Below, piece by piece: positions 1 through 6,000 of a DNA stretch of 6,874 nt; positions within the stretch are counted from its first letter, which is position 1, and the number at the start of each line of letters is the position of its first letter. Under the pieces are notes generated by a model that saw nothing but the letters and a program-made list of their open reading frames with translations, made no database searches and had not been told where the DNA came from. The position numbers and the translations under genes were made by a program. The stretch lies in the NCBI GenBank assembly GCA_036258795.1, contig DATACZ010000057.1, forward strand, positions 1-6,874. The letters are read 5' to 3'. This DNA comes from DATACZ01 sp036258795. GTDB taxonomy: Bacteria > Actinomycetota > CADDZG01 > JAHWKV01.

Positions 1-320
1 GAGAGGTACTCGTGATCAAGGTTCTGGGGGGTTCGAGCCGCCGGTATGCCTCGGTTGGCGACGTAGTTGTTGCGACGGTTAAAGATGCACTCCCCAACCA
101 GCAGGTCAGGAAGGGTGAGGTCGTGAAGTGCGTGGTGGTGAGAACCGCCAAGCAGAAGCGCAGACCCGACGGTAGCTACATTCGATTCGACCAGAACGCG
201 GTGGTGCTCATCAACGAACAACGTAATCCCCGTGGGACGAGAGTCTTCGGGCCCGTGGCTCGTGAGCTCCGAGACCGAAAGTTCATGAAGATCATCTCTC
301 TGGCTCCGGAGGTCTTGTGA
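1..320 (+). CDS. rplN: 50S ribosomal protein L14 (5' partial)
   Basis: L14 binds 23S rRNA in the large subunit and contributes to a bridge to the 30S subunit. The reading frame is open from the first full codon at position 3 and reads E-V-L-V-I-K-V-L-G-G-S, which lines up with about residue 18 of the usual 122-residue protein, so roughly 17 N-terminal residues lie outside the window. The GTG at position 12 is therefore an internal valine and not a start, although a protein read from it looks deceptively complete. Family motifs visible are VGDVVVATVKDA, RRPDGSYIRFDQNAVVLIN, PRGTRVFGPVARELR and the C-terminal KFMKIISLAPEVL. Nothing is disrupted. Its TGA overlaps the rplX ATG by one base (TGATG), suggesting translational coupling. 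Identification is secure. Confidence 0.97.
   Translation, partial: EVLVIKVLGGSSRRYASVGDVVVATVKDALPNQQVRKGEVVKCVVVRTAKQKRRPDGSYIRFDQNAVVLINEQRNPRGTRVFGPVARELRDRKFMKIISLAPEVL
308..312 (+). promoter_or_regulatory. Shine-Dalgarno of rplX, decides the start
   Basis: GGAGG lies inside the end of rplN. It is 7 bases from the ATG at 320 but only 4 from an in-frame GTG at 317. The usual spacing and the stronger initiation codon favour the ATG. Confidence 0.7.
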
Positions 321-640
321 TGCCCTCGATACGCAAAGGTGACCGGGTGGCAGTCCTTACGGGAAAGGACTCTGGTAAGCAAGGCCGGGTCATTACGGTG
401 CTTCCATCCAAAGGACGAGTCTTGGTGGAGGGAGTTAACCGGGTCAAACGGCACGAAAAGGTTAGGCCCGCTCGTGGCCGTCAAGGACAGGAGGGCGGCA
501 TAGTGACCAAGGAGCTGCCTATAAACATCTCCAATGTGGCGCTGATATGCCCGACCGACGGTCCGACCAGGGCCGGAGCCCGCGTCAACCCCGACGGCAC
601 CAAGGTGAGGATCTGCGTGAAGTGTCAGGGAGAGATTTGA
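320..640 (+). CDS. rplX: 50S ribosomal protein L24
   Basis: L24 is an early assembly protein that nucleates folding of the 5' part of 23S rRNA and sits near the peptide exit tunnel. The 106-residue product has the N-terminal KOW domain at about residues 4-33 (IRKGDRVAVLTGKDSGKQGRV) followed by the basic VNRVKRHEKVRP segment. The C-terminal part keeps C77-P-T-D80 and C99-V-K-C102. From memory, zinc-type L24 proteins have CPxC here and zinc-free ones have no cysteines, so this one has three cysteines plus an aspartate. The ATG at 320 is preferred over the GTG at 317 from Shine-Dalgarno spacing. The gene overlaps rplN and rplE by one base each. Family assignment is secure; zinc binding is inferred only. 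Confidence 0.96.
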   Translation: MPSIRKGDRVAVLTGKDSGKQGRVITVLPSKGRVLVEGVNRVKRHEKVRPARGRQGQEGGIVTKELPINISNVALICPTDGPTRAGARVNPDGTKVRICVKCQGEI

Positions 641-1200
641 TGGCCGACACGACCACTTACGAGCCAAGGCTCAAAACCAGATACAACGAGGAGATAAGGC
701 CACAGCTTGCCGAAAAGCTGGGCGTCAACATCATGGCAGTGCCTCGACTGGACAAGATCTCCGTCAACATGGGCGTTGGCGACGTGCTGAGGGAGGCCAA
801 GGCACTCGACGATGCCGTCGCCGATCTCACGGTAATTACGGGTCAAAAGCCCGTGGTAACCAAGGCGAAAAAAGCCATCTCCAACTTCAAGCTCAGGGCA
901 GGCGTGAGCATCGGCGCCAAGGTAACCTTGAGGGGAAACCGGAAGTGGGAGTTCTTCGACCGGCTTATCACGCTGGCGATCCCGCGTATCCGCGACTTCA
1001 GAGGACTGTCTCCACGAGGCTTCGACGGACGCGGCAACTACACATTCGGCATCAACGATCAAACGATTTTCCCGGAGATCGACTACGACAAGATAGGGAA
1101 GGTTCGCGGCATGGACATAACGATCGTCACTACCGCGAAGAGCAACGAGGAAGGTCGGGCTCTACTCGATGCCTTTGGTTTTCCCTTCCGCCGACCTTGA
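640..1200 (+). CDS. rplE: 50S ribosomal protein L5
   Basis: L5 binds 5S rRNA, is part of the central protuberance and contacts the P-site tRNA. The product has 186 residues. Visible family blocks are the N-terminal RLKTRYNEEIRPQL (10-23), MAVPRLDKISVNMGVGD (32-48), ITGQKPVVTKAKKAISNFKLR (66-86), the RGLSPRGFDGRGNYTFGI block (121-138) and the C-terminal VRGMDITIVTTA (155-166). The frame is open upstream to 547, but that stretch is rplX read in another phase. The start at 640 gives the normal L5 N-terminus, has AGGGAGAG at 627-634 as ribosome binding site, and forms a TGATG junction with rplX. The sequence resembles actinobacterial L5. No missing motif was seen. Confidence 0.97.
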   Translation: MADTTTYEPRLKTRYNEEIRPQLAEKLGVNIMAVPRLDKISVNMGVGDVLREAKALDDAVADLTVITGQKPVVTKAKKAISNFKLRAGVSIGAKVTLRGNRKWEFFDRLITLAIPRIRDFRGLSPRGFDGRGNYTFGINDQTIFPEIDYDKIGKVRGMDITIVTTAKSNEEGRALLDAFGFPFRRP

Positions 1201-1212
1201 GGTAACAGTTAA

Positions 1213-1398
1213 TTGGCCAAGAAAGCTTTGATCAACAAGGCGCAGCAGCCCCCCAAATTCAAGGTGAGGGGCTACTTCCGCTGCCGTAGGTGTGGCCGTC
1301 CCCGCGGCTACCTTCGAAAGTTTGGGATGTGCCGGCTTTGCGTGCGCGAGCTGGCGCACAGGGGCGAGCTCCCGGGAATCACCAAGTCAAGCTGGTGA
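1213..1398 (+). CDS. rpsN: 30S ribosomal protein S14, zinc-binding short form
   Basis: S14 is a late assembly protein in the head of the 30S subunit near the A site. At 61 residues this is the short zinc-dependent form (often rpsZ/rpsN1, type Z). It has two intact CxxC pairs, C24/C27 and C40/C43, which in this family hold one zinc ion. Flanking motifs are PKFKVRGYFRCRRCGRPRGY, RKFGMCRLCVRELA and the terminal ELPGITKSSW; KSSW is typical of Actinomycetota in my memory. The start is TTG, chosen because it gives the canonical M-A-K-K-A-L N-terminus; a GAGGT at 1199-1203 overlapping the rplE stop lies nine bases upstream. It is the only gene here with a TTG start. It sits 12 bases after rplE and 7 before rpsH. 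Confidence 0.96.
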   Translation: MAKKALINKAQQPPKFKVRGYFRCRRCGRPRGYLRKFGMCRLCVRELAHRGELPGITKSSW

Positions 1399-1405
1399 TG
1401 ATCAA

Positions 1406-1804
1406 GTGACGATGACGGACCCCATCGCCGACATGCTGACGCGCATACGAAACGCAAACACCGCGTCGCATGACACCGTCGACATCCCGGCTTCCAGGCA
1501 GAAAGCTGCCATCGCTCAGATCCTGAAGGATGAGGGCTATATAGAGGATGTGGAGACGGTGCCCGCAGGCCAGGGTGAGACCATCAGGGTGACCCTCAAG
1601 TACGCCGCAGACCGATCAAAGACCATCCACGGCTTGAAGCGCGTCTCGAAGCCGGGACTCCGGGTCTACGCCAAGGCCAACGATTTGCCCAAGGTCCTCG
1701 GCGGCATGGGAGTCGCCATCCTGTCCACCTCCTCCGGCCTCATGACCGGCAGGAAAGCGGCGGAGTTGAGGCTGGGTGGCGAAGTGATCGCCCACATATG
1801 GTGA
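1406..1804 (+). CDS. rpsH: 30S ribosomal protein S8
   Basis: S8 binds the central domain of 16S rRNA and is a primary 30S assembly protein; in E. coli it also represses the spc operon, but I could not identify such a site here. The product is 132 residues from the GTG at 1406. Motifs are DPIADMLTRIRNAN near the N-terminus, the central LKRVSKPGLRVYAK (77-90) and the rRNA-binding signature STSSGLMT (107-114), then GGEVIAHIW. The frame extends upstream into rpsN but that is shadow sequence. Two starts are possible, GTG 1406 (MTMTDPIAD) and ATG 1412 (MTDPIAD). I chose 1406 because actinobacterial S8 proteins typically begin MTMTDPIADML and are 132 residues. The ribosome binding site is weak for either (GGTGAT at 1394-1399). 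Confidence 0.94.
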   Translation: MTMTDPIADMLTRIRNANTASHDTVDIPASRQKAAIAQILKDEGYIEDVETVPAGQGETIRVTLKYAADRSKTIHGLKRVSKPGLRVYAKANDLPKVLGGMGVAILSTSSGLMTGRKAAELRLGGEVIAHIW

Positions 1805-1821
1805 TGGTAGGAGTTCGTTAG

Positions 1822-2358
1822 ATGAGCCGTATCGGTAAGGCGCCGATCCCGGTGCCCGCTGGCGTCGAAGTAACTCTAAAGCCGCGGCACGTCCGCGTGA
1901 CGGGCCCCAAGGGCACGCTGGAGCGTTCTCTGCCCGAAGACATTTCGGTGGAGGTTCAGGGAGATCAGATCGTCGTAACGAGGCCCTCCGAGTCGGGCGA
2001 GCACCGCTCACTGCACGGCCTTACCAGAACGCTGGTCGCCAATCTTGTTACTGGAGTGACTGAGGAGTTCTCAAAGAACCTGGAGATCCACGGAGTCGGT
2101 TACCGGGCTGCGCTCAAGGGCACTGACCTCGAGATGTCGCTGGGGTTTTCCCACCCGGTTATCTATCCGGCGCCGGAAGGGATCACCTTCGAGGTCCCGA
2201 GTCCCACCAGAATCATCGTGAGAGGTCCGGACAAGGAGCTCGTCGGGCAGGTCGCCGCCGAGATCAGAGCAAAGCGCAAGCCGGACCCGTACAAGCAAAA
2301 GGGAGTACGTTACGCCGGCGAGCAAATAAAGAAGAAGGCAGGTAAGACATCCAAGTGA
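1822..2358 (+). CDS. rplF: 50S ribosomal protein L6
   Basis: L6 sits near the factor-binding site of the 50S subunit next to the sarcin-ricin loop. The 178-residue length is normal for the family with its two repeated alpha/beta domains. Motifs seen are MSRIGKAPIPVPAGV (1-15), VTGPKGTLERSLP (26-38), HRSLHGLTRTLVANLVTGVT (61-80), LEIHGVGYRA (87-96) and the C-terminal PDPYKQKGVRYAGE (154-167). The last block is the L6 signature, but glutamine 159 replaces the small residue (Gly or Ala) normally found in YKGKG. AGGAG at 1809-1813 is a well-spaced ribosome binding site 8 bases from the ATG. The stop overlaps the rplR GTG by four bases. Confidence 0.97.
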   Translation: MSRIGKAPIPVPAGVEVTLKPRHVRVTGPKGTLERSLPEDISVEVQGDQIVVTRPSESGEHRSLHGLTRTLVANLVTGVTEEFSKNLEIHGVGYRAALKGTDLEMSLGFSHPVIYPAPEGITFEVPSPTRIIVRGPDKELVGQVAAEIRAKRKPDPYKQKGVRYAGEQIKKKAGKTSK

Positions 2359-2711
2359 ATCGCACTACCGCCCAGCGCCTCAAGCGCCACCGCAGGGTAC
2401 GAAAGAAGATCACGGGTACCTCGGAACGTCCGAGGCTGGCCGTGTTCAAGAGCAACCGACACCTGTACGCACAGCTCATCGATGACGAGCAGATGCGCAC
2501 CTTGGCGGCCGCATCAACTCTTGAGCTCCGCAAGGGGCAAGGGTCCACGCCCAACTCAGTCGAGACCGCCGAGAAGCTTGGAAAGTTGGTAGCCGAGCGG
2601 GCAATGGCAAAGGGTTTGACCGCAGCGGTCTTTGACCGCGGAGGGTTCCGCTTCCACGGAAAGGTTCGGGCTCTGGCAGAAGGGGCCCGGCAGCAAGGAC
2701 TGGCGCTTTGA
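2355..2711 (+). CDS. rplR: 50S ribosomal protein L18
   Basis: L18 binds 5S rRNA together with L5 and helps dock it in the central protuberance. The product is 118 residues, a normal length. The basic N-terminus is followed by HRRVRKKITGTSERPRLAVFKSNRHLYAQLIDD (12-44), then LAAASTLE (50-57), and the C-terminal signature VFDRGGFRFHGKVRALAEGAR (92-112). The GTG start lies in a GTGA overlap with the rplF stop, with GCAGGTAA at 2338-2345 upstream, so coupling to rplF is likely. A long open frame on the opposite strand (about 2264-3103) is a composition shadow. Identification is secure. Confidence 0.96.
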   Translation: MNRTTAQRLKRHRRVRKKITGTSERPRLAVFKSNRHLYAQLIDDEQMRTLAAASTLELRKGQGSTPNSVETAEKLGKLVAERAMAKGLTAAVFDRGGFRFHGKVRALAEGARQQGLAL

Positions 2712-3397
2712 TGGCCGCCACTCCCGGTCAAGGTGGCCCAGGAGGGCCCAGGCAAGGAGGGCAGGGCCGCGGCCCGGGCCAGGGCGGCTATGGCGGCCGC
2801 GGCGGTGGTCCGGGTGGCAGGTCCGGTCGCCGCGACTCGGGGCAAAGAGGGCCAGCCCAGGAAGACCCATCTCGCGGTGGCTTCATCGAGCGAATCGTTG
2901 GCCGGCCTCGAAGGGTCGCCAAGGTGGTCAAGGGAGGGCGACGATTCTCGTTCAGCGCCCTGGTCGTGGTCGGGGATGGCGCCGGACGGGTCGGAACCGG
3001 TCAGGGCAAGGCCAGGGAGGTCCCTGCGTCGATACAAAAGGCCAGCGAGACGGCCCGCCGTTCGCTGTTCTCCGTTCCCATCGTGGGCGGAACAATCCCG
3101 CACCAGGTAGTCGGAGAGTCGTCGGGGGCAAAGGTGCTGCTGAAGCCTGCATCTCCGGGGACCGGAGTGATCGCCGGTGGGCCGGTACGAGCGGTGGTGG
3201 AAGCAGCCGGAATAAGGGATATCCTCTCCAAGTCACTGGGCTCGGCCAATAAGATCAACATCGTCAACGCAACCATCGATGGACTCAAGAAGCTTGAACG
3301 TCCTGAGGATGTGGCGACGAGGCGGGGAAAGCCGGTTGAGCACGTGGCCCCGGCCTACCTGAGGCCCGACGCAACTCGAGAAAAGACGGCAGGATAG
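2711..3397 (+). CDS. rpsE: 30S ribosomal protein S5 with Gly/Arg-rich N-terminal extension
   Basis: S5 lies at the mRNA entry side of the 30S subunit and affects decoding accuracy and helicase activity. The product is 228 residues against about 167 in E. coli. Residues 58-228 form the normal protein: the N-terminal S5 domain with RVAKVVKGGRRFSFSALVVVGDGAGRVG (68-95) and GKAREVPASIQKA (99-111), then the C-terminal domain with PASPGTGVIAGGPVRAVVEAAG and INIVNATIDGLKKL. Residues 2-57 are a low-complexity Gly/Arg/Gln/Pro tail. It contains no Met, Val or Leu codon, so no alternative in-frame start exists there and the tail must be translated if the core is. The usual Asn before RV in the N-R-V-x-K loop is Arg 67 here. 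ATG 2711 was chosen over TTG 2708 (AAGGA at 2695-2699 fits either). Confidence 0.95.
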   Translation: MAATPGQGGPGGPRQGGQGRGPGQGGYGGRGGGPGGRSGRRDSGQRGPAQEDPSRGGFIERIVGRPRRVAKVVKGGRRFSFSALVVVGDGAGRVGTGQGKAREVPASIQKASETARRSLFSVPIVGGTIPHQVVGESSGAKVLLKPASPGTGVIAGGPVRAVVEAAGIRDILSKSLGSANKINIVNATIDGLKKLERPEDVATRRGKPVEHVAPAYLRPDATREKTAG

Positions 3398-3398
3398 C

Positions 3399-3590
3399 GT
3401 GGCTCGTATCAAGATCACGCAGGTTAGAAGCCCGGTATCACGCCAGAAGGACCAGGGCAGGACGCTCAAGGCTCTGGGCCTTAGACGCATAAGCGATTCG
3501 GTGGAGCACAATGCGGCCCCTGCGATTCACGGTATGGTTGCCAAGGTTGCTCACCTGGTGGAGGTTGAAGAGATCGAGGAATCGAAGTGA
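3399..3590 (+). CDS. rpmD: 50S ribosomal protein L30
   Basis: L30 is a small peripheral 50S protein. The 63-residue product shows the complete family pattern: MARIKITQVRSPVSRQKDQ, LKALGLRRISDSVEHN (23-38) and a C-terminal HGMVAKVAHLVEVEE (44-58). It begins with GTG one base after the rpsE stop, with an AGG at 3391-3393 inside the end of rpsE as a modest ribosome binding site. Its stop overlaps the rplO start by four bases. Some bacterial lineages lack rpmD; its presence here fits Gram-positive-type spc operons. The gene is short, but the motif match and operon position make the call firm. Confidence 0.95.
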   Translation: MARIKITQVRSPVSRQKDQGRTLKALGLRRISDSVEHNAAPAIHGMVAKVAHLVEVEEIEESK

Positions 3591-4018
3591 AGTTGCATGA
3601 TCTTGCCCCCGCTCCTGGTTCCACCAAGAAACCCATAAGGGTCGGTCGTGGCCGAGCCGGAAGGCGAGGAAAGACCGCGGGGCGAGGGCAGAAGGGAGCC
3701 AAGGCCAGGGGGCAGATAGCCCTGGGCTACGAGGGCGGCCAGATGCCGCTGCACATGCGCATTCCCAAGCTGCCAGGGTTCAAGAATTTCAGCCGGGTCG
3801 AGTACTGCGTGGTCAATCTCTCTGCGATCGACAGGCTGGAGACAGAGTCGGTGGATCCCGACTTGCTTAGGTCTAAGGGCCTGGTCGGCAAGAAGGGTCC
3901 CGTCAAGGTTCTGGGGCAGGGGGAGGTAGGACGACCGGTCACGGTCAAGGCACAGGCGTTCAGTCAATCGGCCAAAGCCAAGATAGAAGCGGCCGGGGGA
4001 TCGGTCGAGGTCATCTAG
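3587..4018 (+). CDS. rplO: 50S ribosomal protein L15
   Basis: L15 is a 50S assembly protein with a long basic N-terminal arm that threads into 23S rRNA. The product is 143 residues. The arm is visible as KLHDLAPAPGSTKKPIRVGRG (2-22) and the Gly/Lys/Arg-rich RGKTAGRGQKGAKAR (27-41), followed by FEGGQMP-type GYEGGQMPLHMRIPKLPGFKN (47-67). The globular C-terminal part has VNLSAIDRL, LGQGEVGRPVTVKAQAFSQSAKAKIEAAGG. The GTG start overlaps the rpmD stop and has GAGGA at 3576-3580, six bases upstream. A gap of 15 bases follows before secY. Nothing unusual was seen apart from one cysteine (C74). Confidence 0.97.
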   Translation: MKLHDLAPAPGSTKKPIRVGRGRAGRRGKTAGRGQKGAKARGQIALGYEGGQMPLHMRIPKLPGFKNFSRVEYCVVNLSAIDRLETESVDPDLLRSKGLVGKKGPVKVLGQGEVGRPVTVKAQAFSQSAKAKIEAAGGSVEVI

Positions 4019-4033
4019 GCCGAAAGGGAATCG

Positions 4034-5320
4034 ATGCTCTCAGCCTTTTTCAACGCATTCAAGGTTGCCGATCTCAGGAAGAAGATTTTCTTCACTCTAT
4101 TCATCGTTGGGATCTACCGGCTGGGAGCGTTCATTCCGGCTCCAGGCATCGACTTTGCGGCTGCTCGGAGGCTTACAGAGTCCTCCGACAACTTGGTCAC
4201 ACTTCTGAACCTGTTTTCCGGGGGGGCGCTGACCCAGCTGGCCGTCTTCGCCCTCGGAATCATGCCTTACATCACCGCAAGCATCATGATGCAGCTCCTC
4301 ACGGTGGTCATCCCTAAGCTCGAGCAGTGGCAGAAGGAGGGGGAGAGCGGCTACAAGAAGATAACCCAGTGGACCAGATACCTGACCGTGGCTCTTGCCG
4401 TCATGGAGTCCACCGGGATCGCGGTGCTGGCCCATAGGGGCGGTTTCAGAGACTCGCAGAATCAGCCGATCGACCTGATCCCCAAGTTCACCACCGGCCG
4501 GGTGGCCCTCATCGTCCTGACCCTTACCGCCGGAACGGCCCTGGTGATGTGGCTGGGCGAGCAAATCACTCAGCGGGGCATTGGCAACGGCATGTCCATC
4601 TTGATCTTCGCCAGCGTTGTCTCCTCTCTGCCGGCTCAAGGCGGAAACATTCAGGCGCAGCTGGGCTGGAGCTGGACCGGCTTCATCCTGCTTCTTGTGG
4701 TCCTGCTAATCGTGGGGATTGTGTTCGTGGAGCAGGGGCAGAGGCGTGTCCCCGTGCAGTACGCCAAACGCATGGTGGGTAGAAAGATGTATGGAGGTGG
4801 CTCTACCTACATACCTCTAAAGGTCAACCAGTCCGGCGTTATCCCGATCATCTTCGCCTCCAGCATCCTGTACTTCCCGGCAATGATTGTCACGGTAATT
4901 CAGTGGAGGCCGCTCCGGACCTTTATCGAGAACCACGTGATTAATCAGGCCTCCCTCGTCCACATCGCGTTTTACGGCCTTCTCGTCATTGGGTTCTCCT
5001 ACTTCTACACCGCCATTGCCTTCAACCCCGTGGACGTGGCCGACAATATGAAAAAGTACGGTGGGTTCATTCCAGGCATTAGGCCGGGCAGGGCCACTGC
5101 AGAGCACCTGAGTTTCATCCTCTCTCGGATCACCCTGCCCGGAGCCCTGTTCATTGCCGCTATTGCCATCCTTCCGTCGATCGCCCTTGCCACCTTGCAG
5201 GTTGAGAGCTTTCCCTTCGGCGGTACGTCGATCTTGATCACGGTGGGGGTGGCTCTGGAGACCATGAAGCAGATCGAGTCCCAGCTGCTAATGCGCCACT
5301 ACGAGGGCTTCCTGGCATAG
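4034..5320 (+). CDS. secY: Protein translocase channel subunit SecY
   Basis: SecY forms the membrane channel of the general secretion pathway with SecE and SecG, and works with SecA or translating ribosomes. The 428-residue length is typical. Hydrophobic stretches fit ten transmembrane segments: about 17-36, 67-93, 115-134, 154-173, 182-200, 214-232, 267-288, 309-331, 367-385 and 393-410. Motifs include IYRLGAFIPAPGID (27-40, leading to the plug), FALGIMPYITASIMMQLL (72-89), LGEQITQRGIGNGMSI (174-189), the cytoplasmic QGQRRVPVQYAKRMVGRK loop (234-251) and IPGIRPG (346-352), whose Arg350 matches the conserved arginine important for SecA/ribosome contact. AAAGGGAA at 4023-4030 precedes the ATG. 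A position directly after rplO is standard for the spc operon. Confidence 0.98.
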   Translation: MLSAFFNAFKVADLRKKIFFTLFIVGIYRLGAFIPAPGIDFAAARRLTESSDNLVTLLNLFSGGALTQLAVFALGIMPYITASIMMQLLTVVIPKLEQWQKEGESGYKKITQWTRYLTVALAVMESTGIAVLAHRGGFRDSQNQPIDLIPKFTTGRVALIVLTLTAGTALVMWLGEQITQRGIGNGMSILIFASVVSSLPAQGGNIQAQLGWSWTGFILLLVVLLIVGIVFVEQGQRRVPVQYAKRMVGRKMYGGGSTYIPLKVNQSGVIPIIFASSILYFPAMIVTVIQWRPLRTFIENHVINQASLVHIAFYGLLVIGFSYFYTAIAFNPVDVADNMKKYGGFIPGIRPGRATAEHLSFILSRITLPGALFIAAIAILPSIALATLQVESFPFGGTSILITVGVALETMKQIESQLLMRHYEGFLA

Positions 5321-5349
5321 CCGCCCTCTTATGACACTTCCCTAGAAAG

Positions 5350-6000
5350 ATGCGGCTCGTATTCCTCGGCCCGCCCGGAGCGGGTAAGGGTACGCAGGCC
5401 GCCCGTGTGGCCAGACACCTGGGCATCCCGCACATCGCCACGGGAGACATCTTCCGTCAGGCCGTTGAGGCAGGCACTCCGATAGGGCTTCGAGTCAAGG
5501 AGGTCATGGATCATGGTGAGCTGGTGTCAGACGAGATGACCAACGAGGTGGTCCGAGAACGCATGGCTCTAGACGACACCGAGAATGGGTTCGTCCTCGA
5601 TGGCTACCCGCGCAACGTCGAACAGGCTCTGGCCTTTGAGGAAAATCTCAAGGAGCTGGGGGTCAAGCTGGACAAGGTCATCAAGTTCATGGTGAATGGA
5701 CCGGCCATAGTGCAGCGGCTGTCGGGGCGGCGCATCTGCCCCTTGTGCAAGACCGTCTACCACTTCGTCACCCACCCGCCGCAATACGATGAAGTTTGTG
5801 ACAATGATGGAACCAGGCTTGTAAAGCGGGAAGACGACCAGCCGGAGACGGTCGAACGCAGGCTTGAGGTGTACGGGAAGCTCACCAAGCCCCTTTACGA
5901 CTTCTACGATGAGAGGGGACTGCTTCATCAGGTGGACGCGCTCGGAACCACCAATCAGGTATTCGAGAGGCTCATTGGGATAATTCAGGATGATCATTAA
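5350..6000 (+). CDS. adk: Adenylate kinase, long zinc-LID form
   Basis: This cytosolic enzyme converts ATP + AMP to 2 ADP. The 216-residue product has the P-loop GPPGAGKGT (7-15), TGDIFR (31-36, AMP site), LDGYPRN (83-89), and a full LID domain of about residues 123-163. The LID carries C130, C133, C150 and D153, the same CxxC/CxxD arrangement as the structural zinc site described for Bacillus subtilis adenylate kinase. R123, R160, D162, D163 and R171 match conserved nucleotide-binding or LID-closing positions. The start is fixed by the N-terminal MRLVFLGPPG, but no good Shine-Dalgarno is seen: only AGAAAG directly abuts the ATG. The gene lies 29 bases after secY and overlaps map by 11 bases. 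Confidence 0.97.
   Translation: MRLVFLGPPGAGKGTQAARVARHLGIPHIATGDIFRQAVEAGTPIGLRVKEVMDHGELVSDEMTNEVVRERMALDDTENGFVLDGYPRNVEQALAFEENLKELGVKLDKVIKFMVNGPAIVQRLSGRRICPLCKTVYHFVTHPPQYDEVCDNDGTRLVKREDDQPETVERRLEVYGKLTKPLYDFYDERGLLHQVDALGTTNQVFERLIGIIQDDH

Noticed and set aside
12..320. A complete 102-residue protein starting at GTG 12.
   Set aside because: The frame continues to the window edge with the L14 residues E-V-L before it, so GTG 12 is internal and rplN is cut by the window.
547..639. An N-terminal extension of L5 from the start at 547.
   Set aside because: The extra residues are rplX read in another phase; the ATG at 640 gives the normal L5 N-terminus and has a good ribosome binding site.
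2264..3103. A 279-codon open frame on the minus strand opposite rplR and rpsE.
   Set aside because: It is antisense to two certain genes, matches no family I know, is Ser/Arg/Ala/Pro-rich low complexity, and arises from GC-rich codon use.
2632..3252. A 206-codon plus-strand frame and a 125-codon frame overlapping rpsE.
   Set aside because: Both are Arg/Gly-rich shadows of the rpsE reading frame in other phases, with no motif of their own.
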